A DNA stretch of 64,000 bases from Ohtaekwangia koreensis (lineage in GTDB: Bacteria; Bacteroidota; Bacteroidia; Cytophagales; Cyclobacteriaceae). Made by a program: the position numbers and the translations under genes. The stretch covers positions 937,501 to 1,001,500 of the forward strand of contig NZ_FUZU01000002.1 of assembly GCF_900167975.1 (NCBI RefSeq). The letters are read 5' to 3'. Shown here one piece after another: positions 18,417 through 27,700 of the stretch. The first letter of the stretch is position 1, and each line of letters starts with the position of its first letter. Below the pieces are notes generated by a model. That model did no database searches. It was not told where the DNA came from and saw nothing but the letters and a program-made list of their open reading frames with translations.

Positions 18417-20327
18417 TTACGAAACCAGTTCAACACTTCGTTTGATGAAGTTCGTAAGATCTGCACCCGTCAACAGGTTTTGTGAAAGGAGTGCAAGATC
18501 GTAAGCTTGTTTTGCAAGTTTAGCTTTAGCTTCATCGCCTTCTGCTTTCAGAATTTTTTGTGTGATCGCGTGATTTCCGTTTATGGCTACATTATAATTG
18601 TCAGGCATAGCACCCATAAAGGCATAACCGCCTCCGCCTGTCTTCGCCATGTCTTTCATCCTGCGCATAAACTCACTCATCGTAACCACTACAGGAAGAT
18701 CGTTAGGCGACATCGGTTCAATAGCAACTGAAAAGTTTTTATTGTTGATAGCTTTTTCAAATACACCTTTAATCTGTTCCTGCTCTTCAGTGCTTAATAC
18801 ACTTTCGATTTTTTCACCCTTATCGATAAGCTTGTCGGCAGTCTCGCTATCAACACGTTTTAATTGTGTCTTCTCGAGTTTTTGTTCCAGCGTGTTAATG
18901 AAATGGCTGTCCAATACTCCGTCCAGCAAGATCACATCATACGCCTTATTTTTTGCTCCCTGAATAAAGCTGTCTTGTTTGCCAGGGTCAGAAGTATATA
19001 TATAGATGATGTTGCCGTCTTTGTCTGTTTGGTTCGGCTTCACCTTCTCTTTGTATTCTTCAAAGGTAAAGTACTGCTTGTCTACGTTCTTGAATAGCGT
19101 AAAGTCTTTAGCCTTTTCATAGAATTTTTCATCACTGATAATTCCATACTTTACAAAGATGTTGATATCGTCCCACTTCTTCTCGAAGTCAGCACGATCT
19201 TTTTTGAAGAGCTCCTGTAATTTATCACCAACCTTCTTAGTAATGTGCTGGCTGATTTTCTTTACGTTGGCATCACTCTGTAAGTAACTGCGTGATACGT
19301 TCAGCGGTATATCCGGAGAATCCAATACACCATGCAACAGCATCAGGAAGTCAGGCACTACATCTTTTACTTCATCGGTAATAAATACCTGGCGAGAGTA
19401 TAGCTGTATTTTATTCCGTTGTAACTCGAAATCATTCTTCACTTTTGGGAAGTAAAGAACACCGGTTAAGTTAAAAGGATAGTCAACGTTCAGGTGAATC
19501 CAGAACAACGGTTCTTCCGAGAAAGGATATAGCTCCTTATAGAATTTCAGATAATCTTCATCCTTTAACTCGCTTGGAGACTTTGCCCAAAGCGGAGCAG
19601 GGTTGTTAATGATCTGGTCAACAGTAACACTTTTGAATTTAGGTTTACCTTCTTCATCGGTACCATCTTCAACACTTTCTTCTTTTGTGCCGAATTTGAT
19701 TTCTACCGGAAGGAACTTGCAATATTTTTCAAGTATAGATTTCAGTCTCCACTCATCTAAAAATTCTTCAGACTCGCTGTTGATATATAGGATGACATCT
19801 GAACCACGATCTTTTTTGGTTGTAGAGGTAAGTTCAAACTCCGTTGAGCCATCGCATTCCCAACGCGCTGCTTCATTCTCAGCGGCTTTAAATGAACGCG
19901 ACACGATTTCAACTTTATCCGCCACCATGAAAGCCGAGTAGAATCCAAGTCCAAATTTCCCGATGATGTCTTTTGCATCACCTTTGTCTTTGAATTTTTC
20001 TACAAACTCTGCTGCACCCGAAAAAGCGATTTGGTTGATATACTTTTTGATTTCATCGCCCGTCATACCGATACCTCTATCGCTTACGGTGATGGTCTTT
20101 TTATCTTTATCGAAACTTACCTCAACACGAAGCTCGCCAAGATCACCATTGAACTCACCGATAGAAGAAAGCTTTTTAAGTTTCTGCGTGGCATCTACTG
20201 CATTCGACACTAACTCGCGCAGGAATATTTCATGATCAGAATAAAGGAACTTCTTAATGATTGGAAAAATATTCTCCGTGTGAATGGAGATCGTACCTTT
20301 TTCTCGTACTTCTGCTGTTTCTGCCAT
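18417..20327 (-). CDS. htpG: Molecular chaperone HtpG (Hsp90)
   Basis: 636 residues, the full bacterial Hsp90 layout. N-terminal GHKL ATPase: FLRELVSNAVDATQKLK (catalytic Glu and Asn), VSDRGIGMT, and IGKFGLGFYSAFMVA. The middle domain carries LYSRQVFITDEVKDVVPDFL and the Arg loop NVSRSYLQSDANVKKI. A dimerisation domain ends the protein. ATP-driven cytosolic chaperone. It is a single gene; the hairpin between it and the upstream DUF4293 gene belongs to the latter. Confidence 0.97.
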   Translation of the reverse strand: MAETAEVREKGTISIHTENIFPIIKKFLYSDHEIFLRELVSNAVDATQKLKKLSSIGEFNGDLGELRVEVSFDKDKKTITVSDRGIGMTGDEIKKYINQIAFSGAAEFVEKFKDKGDAKDIIGKFGLGFYSAFMVADKVEIVSRSFKAAENEAARWECDGSTEFELTSTTKKDRGSDVILYINSESEEFLDEWRLKSILEKYCKFLPVEIKFGTKEESVEDGTDEEGKPKFKSVTVDQIINNPAPLWAKSPSELKDEDYLKFYKELYPFSEEPLFWIHLNVDYPFNLTGVLYFPKVKNDFELQRNKIQLYSRQVFITDEVKDVVPDFLMLLHGVLDSPDIPLNVSRSYLQSDANVKKISQHITKKVGDKLQELFKKDRADFEKKWDDINIFVKYGIISDEKFYEKAKDFTLFKNVDKQYFTFEEYKEKVKPNQTDKDGNIIYIYTSDPGKQDSFIQGAKNKAYDVILLDGVLDSHFINTLEQKLEKTQLKRVDSETADKLIDKGEKIESVLSTEEQEQIKGVFEKAINNKNFSVAIEPMSPNDLPVVVTMSEFMRRMKDMAKTGGGGYAFMGAMPDNYNVAINGNHAITQKILKAEGDEAKAKLAKQAYDLALLSQNLLTGADLTNFIKRSVELVS

Positions 20328-20359
20328 AGTTGTCAGGTTTTAAACGGTTTTTAAATAAA

Positions 20360-20381
20360 AAATCCTCGATGGCGAGGATTT
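20360..20381 (-). terminator. Terminator after DUF4293 gene
   Basis: Perfect 9-bp stem AAATCCTCG / CGAGGATTT, loop ATGG, with an A-run to the left giving a U-tract on the minus strand. Confidence 0.8.
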
Positions 20382-20423
20382 CAAATGTTATTCCAGAAAG
20401 ATAAGCGTGTCAGGATGGCAGCA

Positions 20424-20888
20424 TTACCGAAGCCGATCTGAATCGCGCACGAGTTTTTCATCGCGCTTGATAAACCGGATCGCCACCCAATTGCAGACTA
20501 CAGCAATAGCCGGGAGCCAAAGTCCAAATCCATATTTTCCACCTTGAAATGTTTTAATCATTGTGGTGCCAAAGTAAACGGCAGCGCACATGGCTATAGC
20601 GATGATAAGCGAATTCAGCGCCCCCATTTTTATTTGCGTAATTCTGTCTTTGAATTTTCTGATCTCCAGAAAAGCCAGCGTTGCAGCAGCAATCAACAAG
20701 ATGGCAGTTATAGAATAAGGAAAGTATGTAGTGTTGCGTGCGCCATTTTCAATGATGCTATAGTGCAGTGCATACAGCTCATGCGATTTGCCGGAAGGAT
20801 CCTGAAAGACCCAGATCGGTAAGAAGATTGCTGCGACTAAACTAACAATGGCGATCGCCAGAAATACCGTTTGAATTCTTTGCCACAT
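20424..20888 (-). CDS. DUF4293 family membrane protein
   Basis: 154 residues with four hydrophobic helices (TVFLAIAIVSLVAAIFLPIW, FPYSITAILLIAAATLAFL, ALNSLIIAIAMCAAVYF, LWLPAIAVVCNWVAIRF) and the charged closing motif IKRDEKLVRDSDRLR that marks DUF4293 in Bacteroidota. The family begins MWQRIQTV as here. Inner-membrane protein of unknown role. Confidence 0.88.
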   Translation of the reverse strand: MWQRIQTVFLAIAIVSLVAAIFLPIWVFQDPSGKSHELYALHYSIIENGARNTTYFPYSITAILLIAAATLAFLEIRKFKDRITQIKMGALNSLIIAIAMCAAVYFGTTMIKTFQGGKYGFGLWLPAIAVVCNWVAIRFIKRDEKLVRDSDRLR

Positions 20889-20929
20889 GTGCTTGTTGCG
20901 TTAACTTGCTTACTTTGTTATAAGCTCGG

Positions 20930-20937
20930 CAAAAGTA
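20930..20937 (-). promoter_or_regulatory. Possible -7 box for the DUF4293 gene
   Basis: The minus strand reads TACTTTTG, matching TAnnTTTG, about 41 bp before the DUF4293 start. No well-spaced TTG was found upstream. Confidence 0.4.
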
Positions 20938-21056
20938 AAAAGAAAAATTTAACCCGCTACTTTCAAAACAGATATGTAGCATTCCCGGAGGTTATATCAA
21001 AGCTTAAACAAATCCGGATTTGTTAGTTGGTTAAGTTTCCATGAACGATGATGCCT

Positions 21057-22247
21057 ATGAAGTCTGTATATATTGTTGATATAGTGCGTACACCGGTTGG
21101 TAAATATGGCGGAGCGTTGGCGTCTGTACGACCCGATGACCTGGCGGCTCATGCTATTCGTGAATTGCTGAAACGAAATCCATCCATAGATATAGGTTTG
21201 ATTGAAGATGTAATTGTTGGCGCTGCAAATCAGGCAGGGGAGGATAACCGGAATGTTGCCCGTATGGCGTTGTTGCTCGCAGGCTTGCCTGTGGAAGTTG
21301 CCGGAGTAACTGTAAACCGGTTGTGTGCTTCGGGTTTGCAGGCGATTATGCAGGCGGCTCAAGGCATCATGACGGGCAATGGCGATATGTATATAGCCGG
21401 TGGTGTTGAAAGTATGAGTCGCGCTCCTTTTGTGATGGCAAAATCAGAAGAGCCGTTCGCGCGTAAACAGGAGTTGATCGATACGACACTTGGTTGGCGT
21501 TTTATCAATTCAAAACTTTCCAGACTATATCATCCATACTCGATGGGAGAGACGGCAGAAAATGTAGCGGAGAAATGGAAGGTGAGTCGTGAAGAACAAG
21601 ATGCATTTGCATTTCAATCACAAGTAAAATATCAGCAGGCAAATCAAGCAGGGAAATTTAAAGAAGAGATCGTGCCGGTGCCTAAATCAAAAGATGAATT
21701 TTTCCTTTTTGAAAAAGATGAACACCCGCGTACCACGACTATTGAAAAGTTGAGTTCGTTGAAGCCTGCCTTCAAGGAGAATGGTACGGTAACAGCAGGA
21801 AATTCATCCGGTATAAATGATGGTGCTGCTGCGTGCTTGTTAGTAACGGAAGATATACTTCAGAAATTCAACCTTACTCCACTGGCAAAAATAGTTTCGA
21901 CTGCCATTGCTGGTGTTGATCCTGCCTATATGGGAGTAGGGCCTGTACCGGCTGCACAAAAAGCATTGAAACGTGCCGGATTAAAAATTACAGACATCGG
22001 ATTAACGGAACTCAACGAAGCGTTTGCCTCTCAATCTATAGCCTGTATTCGCGATCTTGATCTTAATCCAGAAAATGTAAATGTAAATGGTGGGGCTATT
22101 GCTATAGGCCATCCGCTTGGTTGCAGCGGTGTGCGGATCAGCGCTACTTTGCTGTACGAAATGCGAAGAAGAAATATACAGTATGGGTTGGCAACGATGT
22201 GTATTGGTGTCGGACAGGGTGCTGCAATTATTTTTGAAAAAGTATAG
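21057..22247 (+). CDS. Acetyl-CoA acetyltransferase / 3-oxoadipyl-CoA thiolase family
   Basis: About 396 residues, a degradative-type thiolase that splits or forms 3-ketoacyl-CoA. Catalytic residues are visible: acylated Cys in [11 protein letters not shown] (about residue 86), His in [17 protein letters not shown] and the second Cys in [13 protein letters not shown]. The insert [20 protein letters not shown] is typical of the PcaF/acetyl-CoA acetyltransferase branch. I choose ATG 21057 ([15 protein letters not shown]) by similarity; ATGs at 21048 and 21051 are also in frame. It is a single gene with no other beta-oxidation genes nearby. Confidence 0.9.
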   Translation: MKSVYIVDIVRTPVGKYGGALASVRPDDLAAHAIRELLKRNPSIDIGLIEDVIVGAANQAGEDNRNVARMALLLAGLPVEVAGVTVNRLCASGLQAIMQAAQGIMTGNGDMYIAGGVESMSRAPFVMAKSEEPFARKQELIDTTLGWRFINSKLSRLYHPYSMGETAENVAEKWKVSREEQDAFAFQSQVKYQQANQAGKFKEEIVPVPKSKDEFFLFEKDEHPRTTTIEKLSSLKPAFKENGTVTAGNSSGINDGAAACLLVTEDILQKFNLTPLAKIVSTAIAGVDPAYMGVGPVPAAQKALKRAGLKITDIGLTELNEAFASQSIACIRDLDLNPENVNVNGGAIAIGHPLGCSGVRISATLLYEMRRRNIQYGLATMCIGVGQGAAIIFEKV

Positions 22248-22359
22248 CAGGGAAAAAGTAATTTTGCAATCATGAACACACCGAGATTTTTCAGACAGCA
22301 GAATTCTATCTATATATCTTGCTTTCTCCTTTTTATTTCTCTCTTCAGCTTTTGAATTC

Positions 22360-23106
22360 ATGCGTTACTTTTTTGAAATAAGTTATAACGGTGGTCACTA
22401 CAATGGCTGGCAAAGCCAGAATAATGCGTTGGGTGTGCAAACCGTAGTAGAAAATGCGCTTACTAAATTACTACGCGAAGAAATTAAAATAGTAGGAAGC
22501 GGACGAACAGATACCGGTGTTCATTGTGAGCAACAATTTTTTCATGCTGATATTGAAAAGGAATTTGATACCAATACGCTTATACAAAAGTTAAATTCCT
22601 TTTTGCCCAAGGATATAGCAATTCCTTTTATCCACAAGGTGAAGCCCGATGCACATGCACGTTACGATGCTGTTGAGCGTACCTATATTTACAGAATCAC
22701 ACGCACAAAAAATCCTTTTCTTGAAGGGCTCGCTTTATATTATTTCAAGAGTGTAAATATTGACTTAATGAATAAAGCTGCTTCTTCGATGCTCGGCTCA
22801 CATGACTTCGAGAGTTTCAGTAAAGTAAAAACAGATGTAAATCATTTTCTGTGCGATATAAAAAAGGCGGAATGGAAAGCGCATGGAGCCTCGCTTGAAT
22901 TTACAATTACCGCCAATCGTTTTTTAAGGGGAATGGTACGGGCAACCGTAGGAACATTGCTGGATGTAGGCACCGAAAAAATTTCTCTAAAGGAATTTGA
23001 AGCTATACTGCAAGTCCGCGATCGAAAAAAGGCAGGCGCCAATGTTCCGCCTCACGGCCTATATCTTGTGAAAGTAAAATATCCATCCAGTGTTTTTATT
23101 AAATAA
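22360..23106 (+). CDS. truA: tRNA pseudouridine(38-40) synthase TruA
   Basis: 248 residues. N-terminal RYFFEISYNGGHYNGWQSQ and the catalytic-Asp motif GSGRTDTGVHCEQQFFHAD, followed by YDAVERTYIYRI and FLRGMVRATVGTLLDVG, are the four conserved blocks of TruA, which isomerises U38-40 in the anticodon arm of many tRNAs. ATG 22360 gives the usual family start. Stands 112 bp after the thiolase gene; ispF follows on the same strand. Confidence 0.95.
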   Translation: MRYFFEISYNGGHYNGWQSQNNALGVQTVVENALTKLLREEIKIVGSGRTDTGVHCEQQFFHADIEKEFDTNTLIQKLNSFLPKDIAIPFIHKVKPDAHARYDAVERTYIYRITRTKNPFLEGLALYYFKSVNIDLMNKAASSMLGSHDFESFSKVKTDVNHFLCDIKKAEWKAHGASLEFTITANRFLRGMVRATVGTLLDVGTEKISLKEFEAILQVRDRKKAGANVPPHGLYLVKVKYPSSVFIK

Positions 23107-23199
23107 GGATGGGAGTATAAATATACTTTGTGCAACTTTGCATGCATTGCCTGGAGCCATTTGTGCTCTGCATCAAATCAGTAACAAGACTAAAGTAAG

Positions 23200-23679
23200 A
23201 TGAAGATACGAGTAGGAATGGGCTTCGATGTACACGAGCTCGAAGAAGGACGAGACTTCTGGTTGGGTGGAATTAAACTTCCTGCCAGTAAAGGTGCCGT
23301 TGGACACTCCGATGCTGATGTTTTAATTCACGCTATCTGCGATGCCCTGCTTGGCGCGGCTAACCTCCGCGACATCGGTTTCCATTTTGCCAATACGGAT
23401 AACCGTTGGAAAGGTATGGATAGCAAATTTTTTCTGAAGGAAGTAACAAACATGCTCCACGAAAAAGGATGGCGTATCGGAAATGTAGACTGCACCATTT
23501 GTCTTGAACGTCCCAAGGTAAATCCTCACATTGATGAAATGAAAAAAGTGTTGGCACCGCTCATGAATATTTCGGAAGACGATGTGTCGATCAAAGCAAC
23601 TACCAATGAAAAACTTGGATACGTTGGCCGCGAAGAGGGCGTTAATGCTTCAGCGGTTGCGTTGATCACGAAAGAGTAA
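23200..23679 (+). CDS. ispF: 2-C-methyl-D-erythritol 2,4-cyclodiphosphate synthase
   Basis: 159 residues, the standard size. Zn ligands Asp and His in MGFDVHELEEGRD and the third in GHSDADVLIHAICDALLGA; the nucleotide-binding IKATTNEKLGYVGREEG closes the protein. It makes MEcPP in the MEP isoprenoid pathway, so this organism uses the MEP route; the GGGP synthase and quinones would draw on it. Confidence 0.96.
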   Translation: MKIRVGMGFDVHELEEGRDFWLGGIKLPASKGAVGHSDADVLIHAICDALLGAANLRDIGFHFANTDNRWKGMDSKFFLKEVTNMLHEKGWRIGNVDCTICLERPKVNPHIDEMKKVLAPLMNISEDDVSIKATTNEKLGYVGREEGVNASAVALITKE

Positions 23680-23750
23680 CTTCAATATCGTGAGCTTCTG
23701 CAAGGAGGAATATATATATATATGGTACAATAAAATCGCATAGTCATCTC

Positions 23751-24419
23751 ATGGGCATAGAAATAATTACTACATCGGATGGCTCTCATTCATTGTTGAA
23801 TACGGAACTAGATGAAACGTATCACTCCAGGCATGGAGCCGTTCAGGAATCCATTCACGTTTTTATAAAGGAGGGGCTTGATTATTTCCTCCGAAGACAA
23901 AATGCAACGGATATAGCTATACTTGAAGTTGGGTTTGGTACAGGTCTCAACGCGTTGCTCACTCTTCAACGTGCACAGGAAATTCCGAATTCTATTCACT
24001 ATACTTCGTTGGAGACGTATCCGATTCCGGAGGAGATTTGGTCGAAGCTGAACTATATAGATTCAGTGGGACTGAAAGAAAAATTTGATCAACTTCATCA
24101 GGCTCCATGGAACAGTGCGACATATATACTTCCGAACTTTGAGCTGCAAAAACGAAACGTCACGTTGCAGCAAGCGGATTTATCGACAGGTTTTGATTTG
24201 ATATATTTTGATGCCTTTGCTCCAAACAAGCAACCCGAAATGTGGGAGATTGATGTTTTGAAAAAGGTGGTTGACGCGATGAAAATTGACGGTGTCTTCG
24301 TTACGTATTGTGCAAAAGGCCAGCTAAAACGTGACTTGAAATCATTGGGATTAGTCGTTGAAACATTGGCTGGTCCACCCGGAAAAAAGGAAATGGTGCG
24401 CGGAGTGAAGAAAAGTTAA
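23751..24419 (+). CDS. mnmD: tRNA 5-aminomethyl-2-thiouridine methyltransferase, stand-alone MnmD
   Basis: 222 residues matching only the methyltransferase half of MnmC (DUF752). SAM-binding LEVGFGTGLNALLTL, catalytic-loop YFDAFAPNKQPEMWEIDVL and TYCAKGQLKRDLKSLG, and the final GPPGKKEMVRGVK are all visible. The FAD-dependent MnmC(o) domain is absent, as is usual for Bacteroidota. A (TA)n run at about 23709-23722 lies in its leader. The mnmD symbol is used for such one-domain forms. Confidence 0.85.
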   Translation: MGIEIITTSDGSHSLLNTELDETYHSRHGAVQESIHVFIKEGLDYFLRRQNATDIAILEVGFGTGLNALLTLQRAQEIPNSIHYTSLETYPIPEEIWSKLNYIDSVGLKEKFDQLHQAPWNSATYILPNFELQKRNVTLQQADLSTGFDLIYFDAFAPNKQPEMWEIDVLKKVVDAMKIDGVFVTYCAKGQLKRDLKSLGLVVETLAGPPGKKEMVRGVKKS

Positions 24420-24635
24420 CAAGAACACAAAATTCAATTCATACTTGGTAAAGATCGTTGCAAATACTTCAACCGTTTTCTGTAATTGTTGAATTTTTCA
24501 AAATTGGACATGGTGCAATCGTGTTCGTTTTTTACATTTTAAAATGTTTTGAATCAAATCTGAAAAGATTCCAAAAATTCTGCTCTTTCTTACTTTGCCA
24601 AATATTTCTTCTGTTTTATCTCTATTTTTATAGGC

Positions 24636-24655
24636 TCCGTTTTGCCCTAAACGGA
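24636..24655 (+). other. Small hairpin in gltB leader
   Basis: Stem TCCGTTT / AAACGGA, 6-nt loop, followed by TTTTAC, 46 bp before gltB. It could be a weak terminator/attenuator. The rest of the 280-bp spacer (24420-24700) is AT-rich, with no ORF or named riboswitch that I can see. Confidence 0.3.
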
Positions 24656-24700
24656 ATTTTACACACCCATTTACAACCAGACAACTAACCAGAAAGAAAG

Positions 24701-27700
24701 ATGAAAGAAACAACCAGCCGTGGTTTGTACACCCCAGAACTGGAACACGATGCCTGTGGTATCGGCTTTGTCGCTAACATCAATGGCACAAAAACGAACC
24801 AGAATTTGCTTGACGCGCTCACCATGCTTGAAAACATGGAACACCGCGGAGGCAAAGGCAGCAGTCCGAAGACAGGAGATGGCGCGGGTGTACTGATTCA
24901 AATCCCCCATGATTTTTTTGTTGAAGAAGCGAAACGCCTTGGCTTCGAGCTCCCGGCTCCCGGCAAGTATGGCGTTGGTATGGTTTTCTTCCCACGCGAC
25001 AAAAAAGTAAGCAATGCTTGCCGCGAGGTATTGCGTAAGAACATCAAAGAACTTGGCCTTGATCTGATCGGCTTCCGCGTTGTGCCGGTAGATCACAGTG
25101 TGCCAGGTCCGGGTGCAGCGGAAGTTGAGCCTGTCATCGAGCAGGTGTTTGTGAAGCCAACAGATGAAACTGTTGTGGGCGATGCCTTCGAACGAAAACT
25201 TTTTATACTGCGCAATTACTCTCAGCACATTGTTGCCAATACAGTAAAAGGTAATAACAAGGAATTTTATATCACCAGTTTTTCTGCGCGTACTATTGTT
25301 TACAAAGGACAACTTCGTACAGAGCAACTAAGAATATATTTCAATGATCTTCAGGATACACGTTTGAAAACAGCGATGGCGCTGGTTCACTCGCGTTTCT
25401 CTACGAATACATTTCCGAACTGGAAGTTAGCACAGCCTTTCCGGTATATAGCGCACAATGGTGAGATCAATACCATTCGTGGTAACGTAAACAAAATGAA
25501 GTCGAAGGAAGCACTCTTCAAGTCGACTATGTTTACAGACGAAGAGTTGAAAAAGCTTTTGCCAATTACAAGCCCGGATGGTTCCGACTCTGCTAACCTC
25601 GATGCACTGGTTGAAATGCTGGTGTTGTCAGGCCGCACGATTCCTCACGTTATGATGATGCTTGTGCCGGAAGCATGGCAGGATAACAAACTGATGGATC
25701 CACACAGAAAAGCATTTTATAAATATCATGCTTCCATGATGGAGCCGTGGGACGGTCCTGCTGCATTGGTGTTTACCGATGGTGTGCGCATAGGCGCTAC
25801 GTTGGATCGTAACGGACTTCGTCCACTTCGCTATTGCGTTACACGTTCTGGTCGTGTGATTGCAGCATCAGAAGCAGGCGCGTTGACTATAGATCCAAAA
25901 GATATTGTCGAAAAAGGACGCATCACACCCGGTAAGATGTTGATGATCGATACCGAAAAAGGTAAAGTCCTCGATGACGAAAAAGTAAAGCGTTCCGTTT
26001 ACGAAGGGAAATCATACTATAACTGGATCATTCAGAATCGCCTCAAGCTTCGTCTTGAGCCGGAAGTTGAATGGGTTGAGACAAGCTTCGATGAGAAGAC
26101 ATTGATCCAACGCCAGAATGCTTACGGATATACTACAGAAGACGTAAAGACGGTCATCCTTCCAATGGCCGAAAAAGGTTATGAAGCGATTGGCTCCATG
26201 GGCGATGATACTCCGCTCGCGGTCCTTTCGAAAGAAAGCCGTCACATTTCTAATTATTTCAAACAGCATTTTGCTCAGGTAAGTAACCCTCCTATAGATC
26301 CGATCCGTGAACGATTGGTGATGTCTCTCTTCACACGTGTCGGTGCAAGCTTCAACGTGTTGGATGAAACACCAGAGCATACACGCCAGATACACATCTC
26401 ACAACCTGTGTTGCTGAATGAAGATCTTGAAAAATTAAAACACTTGCAGGATCAGGGTTTTGAATACGCAGTAATTCAATGTGTGTTCAAAGCAGATGGT
26501 GAACCTGGAAGACTCGATGAAAGTATAACACGTATTTGTTGTGAAGCTGAGAAAGCAGTTCGTGCCGGCAAGAAGATATTAATTCTTTCCGACAGAAAGA
26601 TTAGCAATGAATATGCACCCATCCCTTCACTATTATCAGTAGGATCCGTTCATCAATACCTTGTTGAAAAACGTATTCGTACACAAGCTGGTCTTGTTGT
26701 AGAAGCAGGTGATGCGTGGGAAGTTCAACACTTTGCAACCATCATCGGGTATGGTGCCAGTGCCGTGAATCCATATATAGCATTGGAGACTATACATTCA
26801 ATGAACAAGCACGGCATGTTCTACAAGCCGCTTGCCGATGAAGAAGTGTTTGCAAATTTCCAGAAAGCTATAGGAAACGGTTTGCTGAAAGTAATGTCGA
26901 AGATGGGGATCAGCACGCTGCAATCATACCAGTCGTCACAGATTTTTGAAGCCGTAGGATTAGGCAGCGATGTAGTGGAAAAATGTTTCCGTGGCACGAT
27001 CAGCCGCATCGAAGGTTTGTCATTCGATGACCTTGCACAGGAAGTATTGGTTCGTCATCGCCTTGCCTTTGAAAACGAAGCGAAAGAACTTCAGGTCGGT
27101 GGTATATATCAGTGGAAACGCAGAGGCGAGAAACACATGTTTAGTCCTGAAGTAATTCACTTGCTTCAGTATTCCACGAAGACCAACAACTATGAGCAGT
27201 ATAAGAAATATGCTCAGAAGATAAACGATCAAACCCGTGATCAGTTAACGATCCGCGGATTGTTTGAATTTAAGAAACGCAACGCTATACCATTGAGTGA
27301 AGTAGAGCCTGTAGAAGAAATCTTCAAACGCTTTGCTACCGGTGCTATGTCATTCGGATCTATATCATTTGAAGCGCATACAACACTCGCTATAGCGATG
27401 AACCGCATTGGCGGAAAAAGCAATAGCGGTGAAGGTGGAGAAGATGAGATCCGCTATGAGAAAAAAGAAAATGGCGACTGGGAACGTTCTGCTATCAAGC
27501 AGGTTGCTTCCGGACGTTTCGGTGTGACAAGTTACTATCTATCGAATGCCGATGAGTTGCAGATCAAAATGGCACAAGGCGCAAAGCCTGGTGAAGGTGG
27601 TCAGCTTCCCGGACATAAAGTAGATGAATGGATTGGTCGTGTGCGTCACTCAACACCGGGTGTTGGTTTGATATCACCTCCTCCTCACCACGATATATAC

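Noticed and set aside
23705-23725. (TA)n run before mnmD
   Set aside because: A short simple repeat in an AT-rich spacer; too short to argue for phase variation.
24420-24700. Riboswitch or small RNA before gltB
   Set aside because: Only a 7-bp hairpin is visible; no match to a motif I know.
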